Shown: positions 1 through 7,371, numbered from the stretch's first letter. The stretch: 14,232 nt of DNA from Selenomonadaceae bacterium (GCA_016280345.1 JAEEGN010000059.1:1-14232), one strand, 5' to 3'. The notes: generated by a model not told the origin, from the sequence alone. Made by a program: numbers and translations.

Positions 1-2
1 AG

Positions 3-314
3 TTTTCCAGGGAATCCGACATCGACCTCGACAAACTGCGGGCGAAAAAAGGCCGGGAGGCCGCCGACGATTTCCTGCGCCGCCTCTACAGGACCTGCAA
101 CAAGTTCTACATCATCGACACGGGCTGCTATGACGTGCAGACGGTGAAGGACTACGTCGCGCCGCTGGTGGAACTGCTGCAGGGCACCATGACGATGCTG
201 CACGGGAGCTGCGGCGTCCTGCGCAAAATCGCCCGGGAACAGTTCGACGAAGATTTCGTCGTCGTCCCGAAGGGCGGCGAAGTCCCGGCGGGCGCGTTTT
301 TGAAAAATCGGTAA
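3..314 (+). CDS. C-terminal end of an unrecognised protein
   Basis: An open frame enters from the left edge and stops at TAA 312-314, giving about 103 residues with no start in view. The piece looks soluble and mainly helical: a charged Lys/Arg/Asp/Glu stretch, then a Leu- and Tyr-rich segment containing YIIDTGCYDVQTVKDYV, and a C-terminus rich in Val and Gly (FVVVPKGGEVPAGAFLKNR). It has no membrane segment and no motif I can assign. Codon use is GC-rich like the other real genes here, which supports it being coding. A ribosome site and ATG lie 16 to 30 bases after its stop, so it was probably followed by another gene of the same operon that is now interrupted. I do not recognise the family. 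Confidence 0.7.
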   Translation, partial: FSRESDIDLDKLRAKKGREAADDFLRRLYRTCNKFYIIDTGCYDVQTVKDYVAPLVELLQGTMTMLHGSCGVLRKIAREQFDEDFVVVPKGGEVPAGAFLKNR

Positions 315-330
315 AGAAACAAGGAAAAAC

Positions 331-349
331 GGAGGTTTTGCAAATGAAG
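331..349 (+). other. Ribosome site and start codon of an interrupted gene
   Basis: GGAGG at 331-335 is followed at good spacing by ATG 344-346 and AAG. The frame then reaches a stop after seven codons, because the sequence from 350 resembles an insertion-sequence terminus. It looks like the start of a gene downstream of the 3-314 gene, cut after its second codon. No continuation of that gene was recognised to the right. Confidence 0.4.
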
Positions 350-441
350 TGTCAGTTGAAAAGTTAACTTCTACCTTCGGCAATGAACCAACCGGAACTT
401 ACTTTTCCCAAAACAGGGATAGAATTCACTTTTCCGAAAAC
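350..441. mobile_element. IS21-type insertion-sequence end, relic without transposase
   Basis: The segment begins TGTCAGTTGAAAAGTTAACT, which matches the TG-ended style of IS21-family termini. It then holds two imperfect direct copies of a 21-base unit with core ACTTTTCC-N-AAAAC, at 394-414 and 421-441 (27-base period). An inverted related copy (AAGTTAACTTTTCAAC on the other strand) lies at the outer end. Multiple repeated transposase sites inside each end are typical of IS21 elements. No istA or istB coding sequence follows, so only an end remains. The family assignment rests on memory of such ends. Confidence 0.4.
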
Positions 442-781
442 ATGGGTATCCACAGGCGGCACTTTGCGGTGTCGCCTTTTGCTTCTTCTGAAAATTGCAA
501 ATGCAACCCGGAATTAACAGGAATGACGCGCGGCGCGAACCTTCAGGGTTTTGCGCGGAATCTCACGCGGCTGCGCCTGTGCCGGGGCGTTGGCTTCTGC
601 TCTTGTGCGTCTCAGAGAAATCTTATACACCGGCGCAGCTTTATTATGCGATGAACGCCTTCCGGCTCGCAAGCCCGCCACCTCCCTCAGGGAGGGAGGC
701 AGAGAGCACCGCTTTTTTCAGGCGCGCGCTCTTTTCGGCAAGCGCGTCCTCCGAGTGGAAAGGATCGGCCGACGCCGGGGC
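442..781. other. Non-coding stretch, probable decayed DNA
   Basis: No gene can be supported here. Overlapping short frames are low-complexity Arg/Ser/Pro-rich and lack ribosome sites. The one local structure is a 7-base hairpin, CCTCCCT at 681-687 with AGGGAGG at 693-699, which resembles a dispersed intergenic repeat. The stretch may include flanking remains of the insertion element or of the interrupted gene. Confidence 0.4.
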
Positions 782-829
782 AAAAACAGACCGGCACCGG
801 GGATGTTTCCCTGGCGCCGGTCTGTTTTT
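782..829. terminator. Rho-independent terminator, both directions
   Basis: AAAAACAGACCGGC (782-795) pairs with GCCGGTCTGTTTTT (816-829), 14 perfect bases. The loop itself folds further (CCGGGGA with TCCCTGG). The A and T runs at the two ends allow it to act on either strand. It could end rightward transcription from 3-314 and back up the leftward operon terminator at 965-999. Confidence 0.8.
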
Positions 830-964
830 CAGCGGAAATCATAGTTGTCCTGATGGGAATCACACCCGGTGGGACAGATCAGATCGCTGGTGTGAAGGAG
901 CAGGACGACGTCGGGGCGGGCAGAACGCCGCCGCCCGCCGAAGAGCGGCAGGACAGAGCAAAGG

Positions 965-999
965 AAAAGGAGCGGCACCGTCGCGGCGCCGCTCCTTTT
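965..999 (-). terminator. Terminator of the chemoreceptor/binding-protein operon
   Basis: AAAAGGAGCGGC (965-976) and GCCGCTCCTTTT (988-999) form a perfect 12-base stem with an 11-base loop and a T run on the minus strand. It begins 4 bases after the stop of the binding-protein gene. Confidence 0.9.
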
Positions 1000-1003
1000 G
1001 GCG

Positions 1004-2032
1004 TTACTTCACGATATCGACGTTTTCCCGGTCAACGATCACGGGGATGCACAGATAGCTGGGAACCGTCATGACGTCGTTTTTGATGTTGGTGGCGTCG
1101 TTGATGGCGGGCTGGCTGCCCTCGACCACCGCCTTGATCATGCGGACGATCTTCGTGCAGAGCACGTTCGGGTCTTTGTAAACCGTCATGGCCTGACGCC
1201 CGGCGCGGATATTATCCAGCCCTTCCCTGCTGGCGTCCTGGCCGGTAATCAGCGTCCGGGCCCCGGCGTAGCCCACCGACTGCTGCGCTTTCAGCACGGC
1301 GTTCGCCAGATCGTCGTTGGCGGCGATGACGATGTCGAGGGATTTGCCGTTATAATGCTGGCGGAGCAGCGTTTCCATTCTCGATTTCGCGGCGTCGGCG
1401 CTCCAGCCTTTGGTCGCCACGGCGGAGAACTCTTTCTGCCCGGAGGGGACGAGGAGCTGGCCCTTATCGAGGTACGGCTTCAAAATGTCGTAGGCGCCCT
1501 GATAGAAGGCCGGCGCGTTGGTGTCCGCGGGGTCGCCGGCGACAAACTCCATGTTGAACGGCCCGGCACCGCCTTTCAGGTTCAACGCTTCCTCCACGTA
1601 GCGTCCCATGAATTCGCCCACGGCGAGATTATCGAAGGAAGCGTAGTAGGAAATCGCGTCGGTGTGCATGATGAGGCGGTCGTAAGCGATGACGGGGATG
1701 TTCGCCTCCCTGGCGCCTTTCAGCGCGTCGCCGAAGATCATCGTGTCCTGGGCGCCGATGACGATGCAGGCGGGCTTCTTCTCGATGGCGGCTTTCAGGC
1801 GCTGCACCTGATCGTCCGGCGAGGTGCAGAACTCCATCGTGGCCTCGTAGCCCGCGTCGGCAACGTATTTCTGGCAGGTCTCACCCACGTATTTCCAGGG
1901 GCCGCCCGCGTTGGGATCGGGGAACAGCAGATAGACTTTCTTGCCCGTGTCTTCCTGCCCGCATCCGGAGGAGAGTATCAACATAAGCAAAACGGCGAGG
2001 GTCAGCGCCGCTTTCCACAGATTCCGCTTCAT
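1004..2032 (-). CDS. Sugar-binding lipoprotein, periplasmic binding protein type 1 (ChvE/MglB-like)
   Basis: This 342-residue protein has a lipoprotein signal: basic start MKRNLWK, a hydrophobic stretch, then LILSSGC with Cys24 as the likely lipidation site (the -3 residue is Ser, slightly off consensus). The rest is a Peripl_BP_4 fold. It opens with KVYLLFPDPNAGGPWKYVG, contains the interlobe segment PACIVIGAQDTMIFGDAL, the IPVIAYDRLI motif typical of xylose/galactose/ribose-binding proteins, and DIVIAANDDLANAVLKA with TLITGQDAS near the C-terminal lobe. Family members bind a monosaccharide in the periplasm. No permease or ATPase gene is adjacent. Instead the gene lies 15 bases downstream of a transmembrane chemoreceptor gene in the same direction, and the two look co-transcribed. 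I infer that it presents a sugar to that receptor rather than serving transport alone. The actual ligand cannot be read from the sequence. Confidence 0.9.
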   Translation of the reverse strand: MKRNLWKAALTLAVLLMLILSSGCGQEDTGKKVYLLFPDPNAGGPWKYVGETCQKYVADAGYEATMEFCTSPDDQVQRLKAAIEKKPACIVIGAQDTMIFGDALKGAREANIPVIAYDRLIMHTDAISYYASFDNLAVGEFMGRYVEEALNLKGGAGPFNMEFVAGDPADTNAPAFYQGAYDILKPYLDKGQLLVPSGQKEFSAVATKGWSADAAKSRMETLLRQHYNGKSLDIVIAANDDLANAVLKAQQSVGYAGARTLITGQDASREGLDNIRAGRQAMTVYKDPNVLCTKIVRMIKAVVEGSQPAINDATNIKNDVMTVPSYLCIPVIVDRENVDIVK

Positions 2033-2047
2033 GGCAAAAACTCCTTT

Positions 2048-3745
2048 CTACAGTTTGAACTGTGTCGTCGAGTCCTGGAGCTTCTGGGCGAGCTCGGCGA
2101 GGTTGCGGCTCGCGTTCGCGATCTCATCCATCGAAGCGGACAGCTCCTCCGTCGCGGCGGACACGGAGCCGGTTTCCTCGGAAATCTCGTCGCTGGAGCC
2201 TTTGAGGCTGTCCATCATGCCGACCAGATCGTTGGCGCGTCCGGCCGAAGCCCGCGCCGCGTCGAGAATGGTTTCGGCGTTTTTCGTCAGGCCCTCCACC
2301 GCGTCCACGATGGTATCGAAGGCGTTGCCCGCCTGGTTTACGATTTCCTTGCCGCTCTTTACGTCTTCCGTCCATTTCGCCATGCTGTCCACCGCCCGCG
2401 AAGTGTCGCCCTGTATGGAGGTGATGAGTTCGGCGATTTTGGCCGCGGCCTGAGCGGATCCCTCCGCGAGCTTGCGCACCTCTTCGGCGACGACAGCGAA
2501 GCCGCGGCCGTGCTCGCCGGCGCGGGCGGCCTCGATGGCCGCGTTCAGCGCCAGGAGGTTCGTCTGGTCAGCGATATTGGCGATGGTCTCCGAGAACTGC
2601 CCGATCTCCGTCGAGCGTTCGGCGAGTTTCCTGATGACGTCGGCGGACGCCGCCACCGAGGAGGCGATCTCCTCCATCTGCTGCACGGCGCCGGAGATGG
2701 AGTTGCCGCCCTCCTGGGCGATGGTCGCCACATGATTCGCCGCGGTGGAGGACTGGTCGGCGAGCTGCTCGAAGCTCTTCATATCGTCGGACATATTGCG
2801 GATGTCGGCGACCGAGGCGCCGATATCCTTGCCCTGGCGGCTCGTATTTTCGGCGACGTTGCCGATGGAATTGGCGACCTGCTGCGTAGCCGTCGCGGAC
2901 TGGTCGGCGCTGCTCGTCAGCTCCTCGGAGAACGCCGCCACGTTTTCCGACGTCGTCATGATATTCGTGATCAGACCGCGCAGCTGCTTCACCGTGTCGG
3001 CGAAGGCCATGGTCAGCGTGCCGAACTCGTCGCCGGTTTTGGCGGTCACGTCCACTTTGAGATTGCCCTGGGCAATCTCGTGGGCAATATCCATCAGGTA
3101 GCCGATGGACGTATTGATGGAACGGCTGAGGAAAAAGGCCATGAAAGCGGACAGCAGGACGACGATGGCGACGGAGACGATCAGGATCATCCGCGTGCGG
3201 TTATAGGCCGCCGCCGCTGCTTTCGTTTCCTCGTTGATGAAGTCCTTGCGGGCGTCGATGACCTTCACCAGGGTGGCGTTGAGGGCCTCGAACTTCGCCA
3301 CCGAGGCGTCCAGGATCGCCACCGCTTCCGGACCTCTTTTGTTGTCGGCAAGGTCGCTGATCTGTCTGAGCTGCCCGCGGTAGTTTTTCCAGCTTTCGCG
3401 CAGGCTGGTGAGGTTCGCGTCGGCGCGGCCCTCCATGCTCTTTTCCAGCGCGTCGAAGGTCAGGTCGATCTGGTCGCCGAGCTTGGCGGCCTTTTTCTCC
3501 GAATAAGCGCGGTTTTTCAGCTTCGGCGCGGTCACAATGGCGTACTCCAGCGCCCGATACTCCGTCATGGCGGCACCGTTGTCGCTGGCGGCGAGAACGC
3601 TGTGCAGGTGCGTCGTGGCGATGCGCATCGCACCGTCGTTGATGCTCTTCAGCGCGAACACCGAGTAAACGCTCGCGCACAGGAACACCACGATCAGCGT
3701 GGAAAAGACCGCCAGCAGCTTTTGCCGTATCGTCAGGCTGTTCAT
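2048..3745 (-). CDS. Transmembrane methyl-accepting chemotaxis protein
   Basis: The receptor has 565 residues, starting at MNSLTIRQKLL. That ATG is preceded by GAAGGAGGT at good spacing, whereas the longer 589-residue start lies near the predicted transcription start and has no such site. Order: transmembrane helix 9-32; a helical extracytoplasmic sensor of about 150 residues, probably a four-helix bundle (4HB_MCP type); transmembrane helix 186-207; HAMP about 208-260; then a long cytoplasmic coiled coil. The signalling tip at 393-423 contains DQTNLLALNAAIEAARAGEH and GRGFAVVAEEVRKLAE, the near-invariant CheA/CheW-contacting hairpin. No CheR-tethering C-terminal pentapeptide is seen (the end is TTQFKL). 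It is followed after 15 bases by a sugar-binding lipoprotein gene, so it probably senses that protein in its bound state. A promoter is visible at 3823-3851. Confidence 0.95.
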   Translation of the reverse strand: MNSLTIRQKLLAVFSTLIVVFLCASVYSVFALKSINDGAMRIATTHLHSVLAASDNGAAMTEYRALEYAIVTAPKLKNRAYSEKKAAKLGDQIDLTFDALEKSMEGRADANLTSLRESWKNYRGQLRQISDLADNKRGPEAVAILDASVAKFEALNATLVKVIDARKDFINEETKAAAAAYNRTRMILIVSVAIVVLLSAFMAFFLSRSINTSIGYLMDIAHEIAQGNLKVDVTAKTGDEFGTLTMAFADTVKQLRGLITNIMTTSENVAAFSEELTSSADQSATATQQVANSIGNVAENTSRQGKDIGASVADIRNMSDDMKSFEQLADQSSTAANHVATIAQEGGNSISGAVQQMEEIASSVAASADVIRKLAERSTEIGQFSETIANIADQTNLLALNAAIEAARAGEHGRGFAVVAEEVRKLAEGSAQAAAKIAELITSIQGDTSRAVDSMAKWTEDVKSGKEIVNQAGNAFDTIVDAVEGLTKNAETILDAARASAGRANDLVGMMDSLKGSSDEISEETGSVSAATEELSASMDEIANASRNLAELAQKLQDSTTQFKL

Positions 3746-3822
3746 CAGGATACCTCCTTCAGGAAATGGTAGGCGTTTTCGCAAACGAAAAAAAGAAAAC
3801 TCCGCGAAAATCTTCACTCTTG

Positions 3823-3851
3823 ATTATACCCATAATAGCGCCTAAAGACAA
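3823..3851 (-). promoter_or_regulatory. Promoter of the chemoreceptor operon
   Basis: On the minus strand TTGTCT (3846-3851), a 17-base spacer and a perfect TATAAT (3823-3828) give a sigma-A-type promoter. Transcription should start near 3816, leaving a leader of about 70 bases. No sigma-28 flagellar-type promoter was seen. Confidence 0.75.
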
Positions 3852-3860
3852 GGGATTTCT

Positions 3861-3884
3861 CCGCCGCCTTCACCACGGCGGCGG
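3861..3884 (-). terminator. Hairpin overlapping the deacetylase stop codon
   Basis: CCGCCGCC (3861-3868) and GGCGGCGG (3877-3884) form a perfect GC stem whose loop contains the deacetylase stop at 3870-3872. There is no T run after it on either strand, so it may be a weak terminator, a 3'-end stabiliser, or just the result of the encoded Pro-rich tail PPPW. Confidence 0.35.
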
Positions 3885-4820
3885 TGTCATCGGCGTTACC
3901 ACGCCGAAGGCGTAGCCTCTTTCCCGCAGGACGCGGATGATCTCCGGCAAAGCCCTGACGGTTTCCTCGTGGCCCGCTGAGCAATGCATGAGGATGATGG
4001 CGCTGTCCATCACCGCCTGGCCGGCAATGTTGTCGATGAAATCCTGCGCGACGGGGCCGTTGGGATCAGAGTCGGCCGAGCTTACGTTCCAGTCGTGCTC
4101 GACGTAGCCGTTGTCAGCGGTTACGGCGTCGTAGGCGGCGGTGAAATGGCTCATGCGGCCGCCGGGGGCGCGGGTGATCAGGGGGCGCACGCCCAGCAGC
4201 TGATGGATGGCTTCGTCCGCCTCCTCCATCTCCTCCAGGTAGTTATCCGGCGAGGCGTAGAGGCGATCGTAGTCGTGGTCATAGCTGTGATTGCCCAGGG
4301 CATGGCCCTCGTCGAAAATGCGCCGGGCCGTGGCGGGATAAGCGTTGACGTTCCGCCCCACGACGTAGAAGGTGGCCCTGACGTTTTCCTGCCGCAGAAT
4401 GTCCAGGATGGCGTCGGTGTTCTTCTCATCGGGGCCGTCGTCAAAGGTGAGATAGGCCGTCTTTTGTTCCTCGTAGGGCGCGATGGCGGGAAGCGCCGTC
4501 GGCAGCCCTTTGGCCCGCCGCTCCCGGAGCGTATAGCGGTCGTACACCGGCCGGGCCGGCGTATCCAGCGCCAGATTGCCGAAATCATCCGCCGCTGTGA
4601 CATACGCGGACGCGGCGGCGGGCTTCGCCTCCGACGCGGGTTTCTGCTCCGGGGCGGGTTTCGCTGGCGGCGCGGGGGGCGTCTGCTCCGGGGCGGCGGG
4701 TTTCTGCTGCTGCGTGGGCGGGACGCTGCCGCCAGCCGGAGAACCGCAGCCCGGCAGGAGCAGTCCAAGGGAGGTCAGGAAGAGCGCGGCGGCTTTTCGC
4801 GCGCCTGATTGCATGGTCAT
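3870..4820 (-). CDS. Polysaccharide deacetylase (NodB domain) lipoprotein
   Basis: In this 316-residue protein a lipoprotein signal ends LLPGC (Cys25), followed by a linker at 26-73 rich in Pro, Ala, Lys and Gln that probably spans part of the periplasm. The carbohydrate esterase 4 domain occupies about 118-310 with all motifs in order: TFDDGP 125-130 (Asp127 base, Asp128 metal), H-S-Y-D-H 178-182 (metal His178 and His182), RAPGG 217-221, DWN 243-245, and LMH 277-279 with catalytic His279. The enzyme should remove N- or O-acetyl groups from a cell-wall or surface glycan. Peptidoglycan GlcNAc is the commonest substrate of such lipoproteins, but this is inference. AGGAG 8 bases before the first ATG supports that start. 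The gene appears to be monocistronic. Confidence 0.93.
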   Translation of the reverse strand: MTMQSGARKAAALFLTSLGLLLPGCGSPAGGSVPPTQQQKPAAPEQTPPAPPAKPAPEQKPASEAKPAAASAYVTAADDFGNLALDTPARPVYDRYTLRERRAKGLPTALPAIAPYEEQKTAYLTFDDGPDEKNTDAILDILRQENVRATFYVVGRNVNAYPATARRIFDEGHALGNHSYDHDYDRLYASPDNYLEEMEEADEAIHQLLGVRPLITRAPGGRMSHFTAAYDAVTADNGYVEHDWNVSSADSDPNGPVAQDFIDNIAGQAVMDSAIILMHCSAGHEETVRALPEIIRVLRERGYAFGVVTPMTPPPW

Positions 4821-4843
4821 AGCAAAGACTCCTTTCTGTCTCT

Positions 4844-4871
4844 ATTTTATCCCGTGCCGCGCGTTTTGCAA
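4844..4871 (-). promoter_or_regulatory. Probable promoter of the deacetylase gene
   Basis: On the minus strand TTGCAA (4866-4871), a 16-base spacer and TAAAAT (4844-4849) lie just upstream of the gene's AGGAG. The predicted leader is only about 20 bases. Confidence 0.55.
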
Positions 4872-5079
4872 AGGAAAAAAAGCAGCGCCGGCAGACTGTC
4901 GCCGCCAAAATCGTGCCGTCAGACGCGCGGTCGCTGACAACCCCGGAATCACCGGGAATACACGCGAGCTGTATGGGGCCGGCGGGCAAACGGTCAACCG
5001 GGTTCGGTCATGCTCCGGCGATGGACGCCAGGGGGTGGCAGCGCCAACCGTCCCGTCGGGACTGGGGAAAAACGCGATA
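4872..5079. other. Intergenic DNA, no gene seen
   Basis: This GC-rich stretch lies between the porin terminator and the deacetylase promoter. Frames crossing it have no ribosome sites and no recognisable protein. It holds small inverted repeats such as CCCGGAATCACCGGG near 4943 but nothing I can name. Confidence 0.5.
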
Positions 5080-5123
5080 AAAAAGCTGTCCGCCAGGGAA
5101 AGTCCCCCGGCGGACAGCTTTTT
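5080..5123 (-). terminator. Terminator of the SLH porin gene
   Basis: AAAAAGCTGTCCGCC (5080-5094) pairs perfectly over 15 bases with GGCGGACAGCTTTTT (5109-5123). The inner GGG and CCC extend the stem. It starts about 40 bases beyond the porin stop. A and T runs at both ends would also let it stop transcription from the other side. Confidence 0.9.
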
Positions 5124-5161
5124 CGATACCCACGTCCTCCGTCCGGCGGCAAAGACGCCTG

Positions 5162-6523
5162 TCAGAAGAAGAAGTTGAGTTCGGTGAAGAAGGTATTGGC
5201 TTTATCATCCTTACCGGCGCCAACGCCCAAATCCTTGCCGGTGAAATACTTGAACGAGGCCTGGCAGTTTTTCATCAGCACATAGTCAAGGCCCAGTTCG
5301 AATCCCTGCTGCTCGAAACCGATCGCGTCATAGGTCGGCATCAGAACCGCCGCCGATCCCAGCCGGCGATAGGCGATGAACGCGCCCCAGGATCCCTTAT
5401 CCGTGGGGTTGGCGCCCTTGTAAGCGAGTTCGATACTGAAGGCGCGCTTGCTGTCTTTCATCCAGGGGAGGCTTTCGTCAACGGCGGTGTCCCAGGCATA
5501 GGCGCCGCGCAGGGCGAGCGTATCCGTCATCTTCCAGCCGAGGCCGACTTCCCAGATATTGAGCGCTTTCTTGCCGTCACCGAGCCGGTAATCCCCCATG
5601 GCCCGGTTGGCGAGATGATGGTAGCCGACGCCCCAGGTAATCCTGTCGTCACGGTCATTGTAGATCTCAATGCCCTGGTAGCTGCTGGTCGGGCCGTGGG
5701 GGGACTGGACAAACCCCTCGTCGTACTCCGCCCGGCTCAGATCCGCCGCTTCGTTCCAGCGCCCCACCGTTATCGTCGCCTTCACCTTGTTGCCGAAGGT
5801 GATCTGACCGCCGGACACATTGTCATCGAGGAGCATGCCGCCATCGACGTTGGTGATATAGGGCAGCTTGCCCAGCAGGATATGGAGTCTCCCGTAGTCG
5901 CCCTGCGCCCAGATGCGCTCCACCCGGAACCCGTTGGTATCGACATCCCAGCCGCTGACGTTCCCCGTGGTGTTAACGGCGCTGTTCATGTCCGTGTTGT
6001 AGTCGATACGGGCATGACCGGTCCAGTGTTTGTTGATCCTCATTTCCGGCTCGAGACGAAGGGTGACGTACTGATAGTTGGTACGAACCTTATCCTCGGG
6101 ATAGGGCGAATGGTTATTCTCGTAATGGCGGTCGCTGATGTAGCGATAGCGGACCGTGCCCTGCCACCGGACGTTGTCCGCCTTTTTCTCGAGGGCGGCG
6201 ACGCGGACGCCGAGGCTTTTCAGCTCGTCGGCGAACTCGGCGGCCAGCTTGTCGATCATGGCCTTGTCGGCGCCGGAGACGCTGCCCTTCGCCATGGCGC
6301 GGGCCACCATCTGCGCCATCTCGTAGCGGGTGATTTCCTGATCGCCGCGGTAGGTGCCGTCACCGTAGCCCTCGATGACGCCGTCGGCGGCGAGCTGCGC
6401 CACCGCGTCATAGGCCCAGTGGTCGGCCGGAACGTCCTCAAAGGGGTTAGCCGCGGCAAAAGTCGTCGAGGCGGCGCCAACGACGAGCGCTGTCGCCAGC
6501 GTGGAGATAAGGGATTTTTTCAC
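5162..6523 (-). CDS. SLH-domain outer-membrane porin (OmpM/Mep45 type)
   Basis: The protein has 453 residues. A Sec signal peptide (about 1-23, ending TTFA) is followed by one SLH domain at about 26-80 (NPFEDVPADHWAYDAVAQLA, then GVIEGYGDGTYRG and ITRYEMAQMVARAM). A short helical coiled coil (about 85-113) comes next, then a beta-barrel of about 340 residues rich in alternating aromatic and polar strands, ending ELNFFF with a C-terminal Phe as expected for BAM-assembled porins. In Selenomonas and Veillonella such proteins tether the outer membrane to polyamine-modified peptidoglycan through the SLH domain and form diffusion pores. AGGAGG stands at good spacing before the ATG. A promoter with an extended -10 is about 120 bases upstream and a strong terminator follows. 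This gene is the best taxonomic marker in the window. Confidence 0.95.
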   Translation of the reverse strand: MKKSLISTLATALVVGAASTTFAAANPFEDVPADHWAYDAVAQLAADGVIEGYGDGTYRGDQEITRYEMAQMVARAMAKGSVSGADKAMIDKLAAEFADELKSLGVRVAALEKKADNVRWQGTVRYRYISDRHYENNHSPYPEDKVRTNYQYVTLRLEPEMRINKHWTGHARIDYNTDMNSAVNTTGNVSGWDVDTNGFRVERIWAQGDYGRLHILLGKLPYITNVDGGMLLDDNVSGGQITFGNKVKATITVGRWNEAADLSRAEYDEGFVQSPHGPTSSYQGIEIYNDRDDRITWGVGYHHLANRAMGDYRLGDGKKALNIWEVGLGWKMTDTLALRGAYAWDTAVDESLPWMKDSKRAFSIELAYKGANPTDKGSWGAFIAYRRLGSAAVLMPTYDAIGFEQQGFELGLDYVLMKNCQASFKYFTGKDLGVGAGKDDKANTFFTELNFFF

Positions 6524-6641
6524 AGGAAATTCCTCCTATAGCAGAATGAAATCATGAATGGCCGGCCATACCCGCCGCCTTCGGGCGCCGTTTTCCGCAA
6601 CGTCGCGCCCGCTGCCGGCAGGTGTTGCCGCTGCTTTTCCT

Positions 6642-6670
6642 ATCATAGCACAGATTCCTTTTGGTCGCAA
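6642..6670 (-). promoter_or_regulatory. Promoter of the SLH porin gene
   Basis: On the minus strand TTGCGA (6665-6670), a 17-base spacer and TATGAT (6642-6647) preceded by TGC form an extended -10 promoter. The leader of about 110 bases between here and the porin start is GC-rich and could fold. Confidence 0.7.
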
Positions 6671-6842
6671 AGGGTTTGCCCTGACGCCCGCGGGAAAACC
6701 GCGCCGTCGCCAGCCATCGCCCGCCTGGCGCCCGGAGATGAAAGACGAGAGGCCCGCGAATCGTGACGCTTTCCCCAGCGGGCCGGCCTCCTTTGCCATC
6801 CCGATATAGAACCAAGGCATATTCGCTCATAAACAATAAGTA
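6671..6842. other. Intergenic DNA between divergent promoters
   Basis: No gene is supported between the porin promoter and the rightward promoter. One inverted repeat, GGCCCGC (6751-6757) and GCGGGCC (6778-6784), has no T run on either strand. It could be an old terminator or an operator. Confidence 0.4.
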
Positions 6843-6843
6843 T

Positions 6844-6873
6844 TGGACAGGCAAAGTCAACAGGGACTATAAT
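6844..6873 (+). promoter_or_regulatory. Rightward promoter ahead of the flavodoxin remnant
   Basis: TGGACA (6844-6849), an 18-base spacer and a perfect TATAAT (6868-6873) in a locally AT-rich patch form a sigma-A-type promoter. It points into the truncated flavodoxin and possibly the reductase beyond it. Confidence 0.65.
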
Positions 6874-6941
6874 GAATAAAACACCATCCTCTTTCGCGCC
6901 CGGGAAACAGCGCGGCCGATGGCAAATCGAAAAGGAGTGAC

Positions 6942-7214
6942 GTGATTTTCCTTGGCTGCCCTATCTGGTGGGGAGATCTGCCGATGGCCTGCTACACCTT
7001 CTTTGACAGGGTGAAACCCGAGGGCAAGACCATCGCTCCCTTCTGCACCCACGAGGGCAGCGGTCTCTCCGGTACCGACCGCTACATCGCTGACGCGACG
7101 AAGGCGAAAGTGACCGGGGCGCTGGAAATGAAAGGCGCCACAGCGCAAAAGAATCGCGACGAGGCGAAAAAGGAAGTCATGGATTGGCTGAAAAAACTCG
7201 GCTATGTGAAATGA
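6942..7214 (+). pseudogene. Flavodoxin, N-terminal part missing
   Basis: The 90-residue frame starts at GTG and reads IFLGCPIWWGDLPMACYTFF, then GKTIAPFCTHEGSGLSGTDR, and ends KKEVMDWLKKLGYVK. This is the C-terminal half of Flavodoxin_4-type proteins, including the PIWWG and CTHEGSG loops that pack against FMN. The N-terminal 70 to 80 residues with the first beta-strand and the S/T-rich phosphate-binding loop are absent. The frame stays open upstream to 6876, and the GTG itself looks like the Val of the usual D-V-I-F-L-G strand, so it may be an internal codon rather than a start. An AAGGAG by chance or design lies just before it. Binding of FMN is unlikely without the missing part. Downstream is an aldo/keto reductase, a frequent flavodoxin neighbour. 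Confidence 0.75.
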
Positions 7215-7222
7215 AAGAAAAC

Positions 7223-7253
7223 AGAGCCTGCCGTATGGAAAGCAGGCTCTTTT
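7223..7253 (+). terminator. Terminator after the flavodoxin remnant
   Basis: AGAGCCTGC (7223-7231) and GCAGGCTCT (7242-7250) form a 9-base stem, followed by a short TTTT run. It separates the flavodoxin remnant from the reductase, which would then need read-through or its own promoter. I did not find a convincing promoter in 7254-7355. Confidence 0.75.
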
Positions 7254-7371
7254 GCCAATTCTTCTGATGCTTTTCCGGAACGAAGAACGCATCTTTGAAA
7301 AGGGGCAGGCCTTCTTCCGTTGGTGGGAAGAAACGCGGCAAATAAGAGATTGAAAAGCAGGAGGGATTTTC

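Noticed and set aside
998..3772. A 924-codon plus-strand open frame antisense to the chemoreceptor and binding-protein genes
   Set aside because: It mirrors the codon bias of two well-recognised minus-strand genes, is rich in His, Arg, Gly and Val without domain motifs, and has no ribosome site. It is a shadow of high-GC coding DNA.
5615..6541. A 308-codon plus-strand frame opposite the SLH porin
   Set aside because: It is antisense to an unambiguous porin gene and has low-complexity composition with no recognisable protein.
6536..6860. Short frames on both strands upstream of the porin
   Set aside because: They overlap the porin promoter and leader, are rich in Arg, Ala and Pro, and have no ribosome site or recognisable domain.
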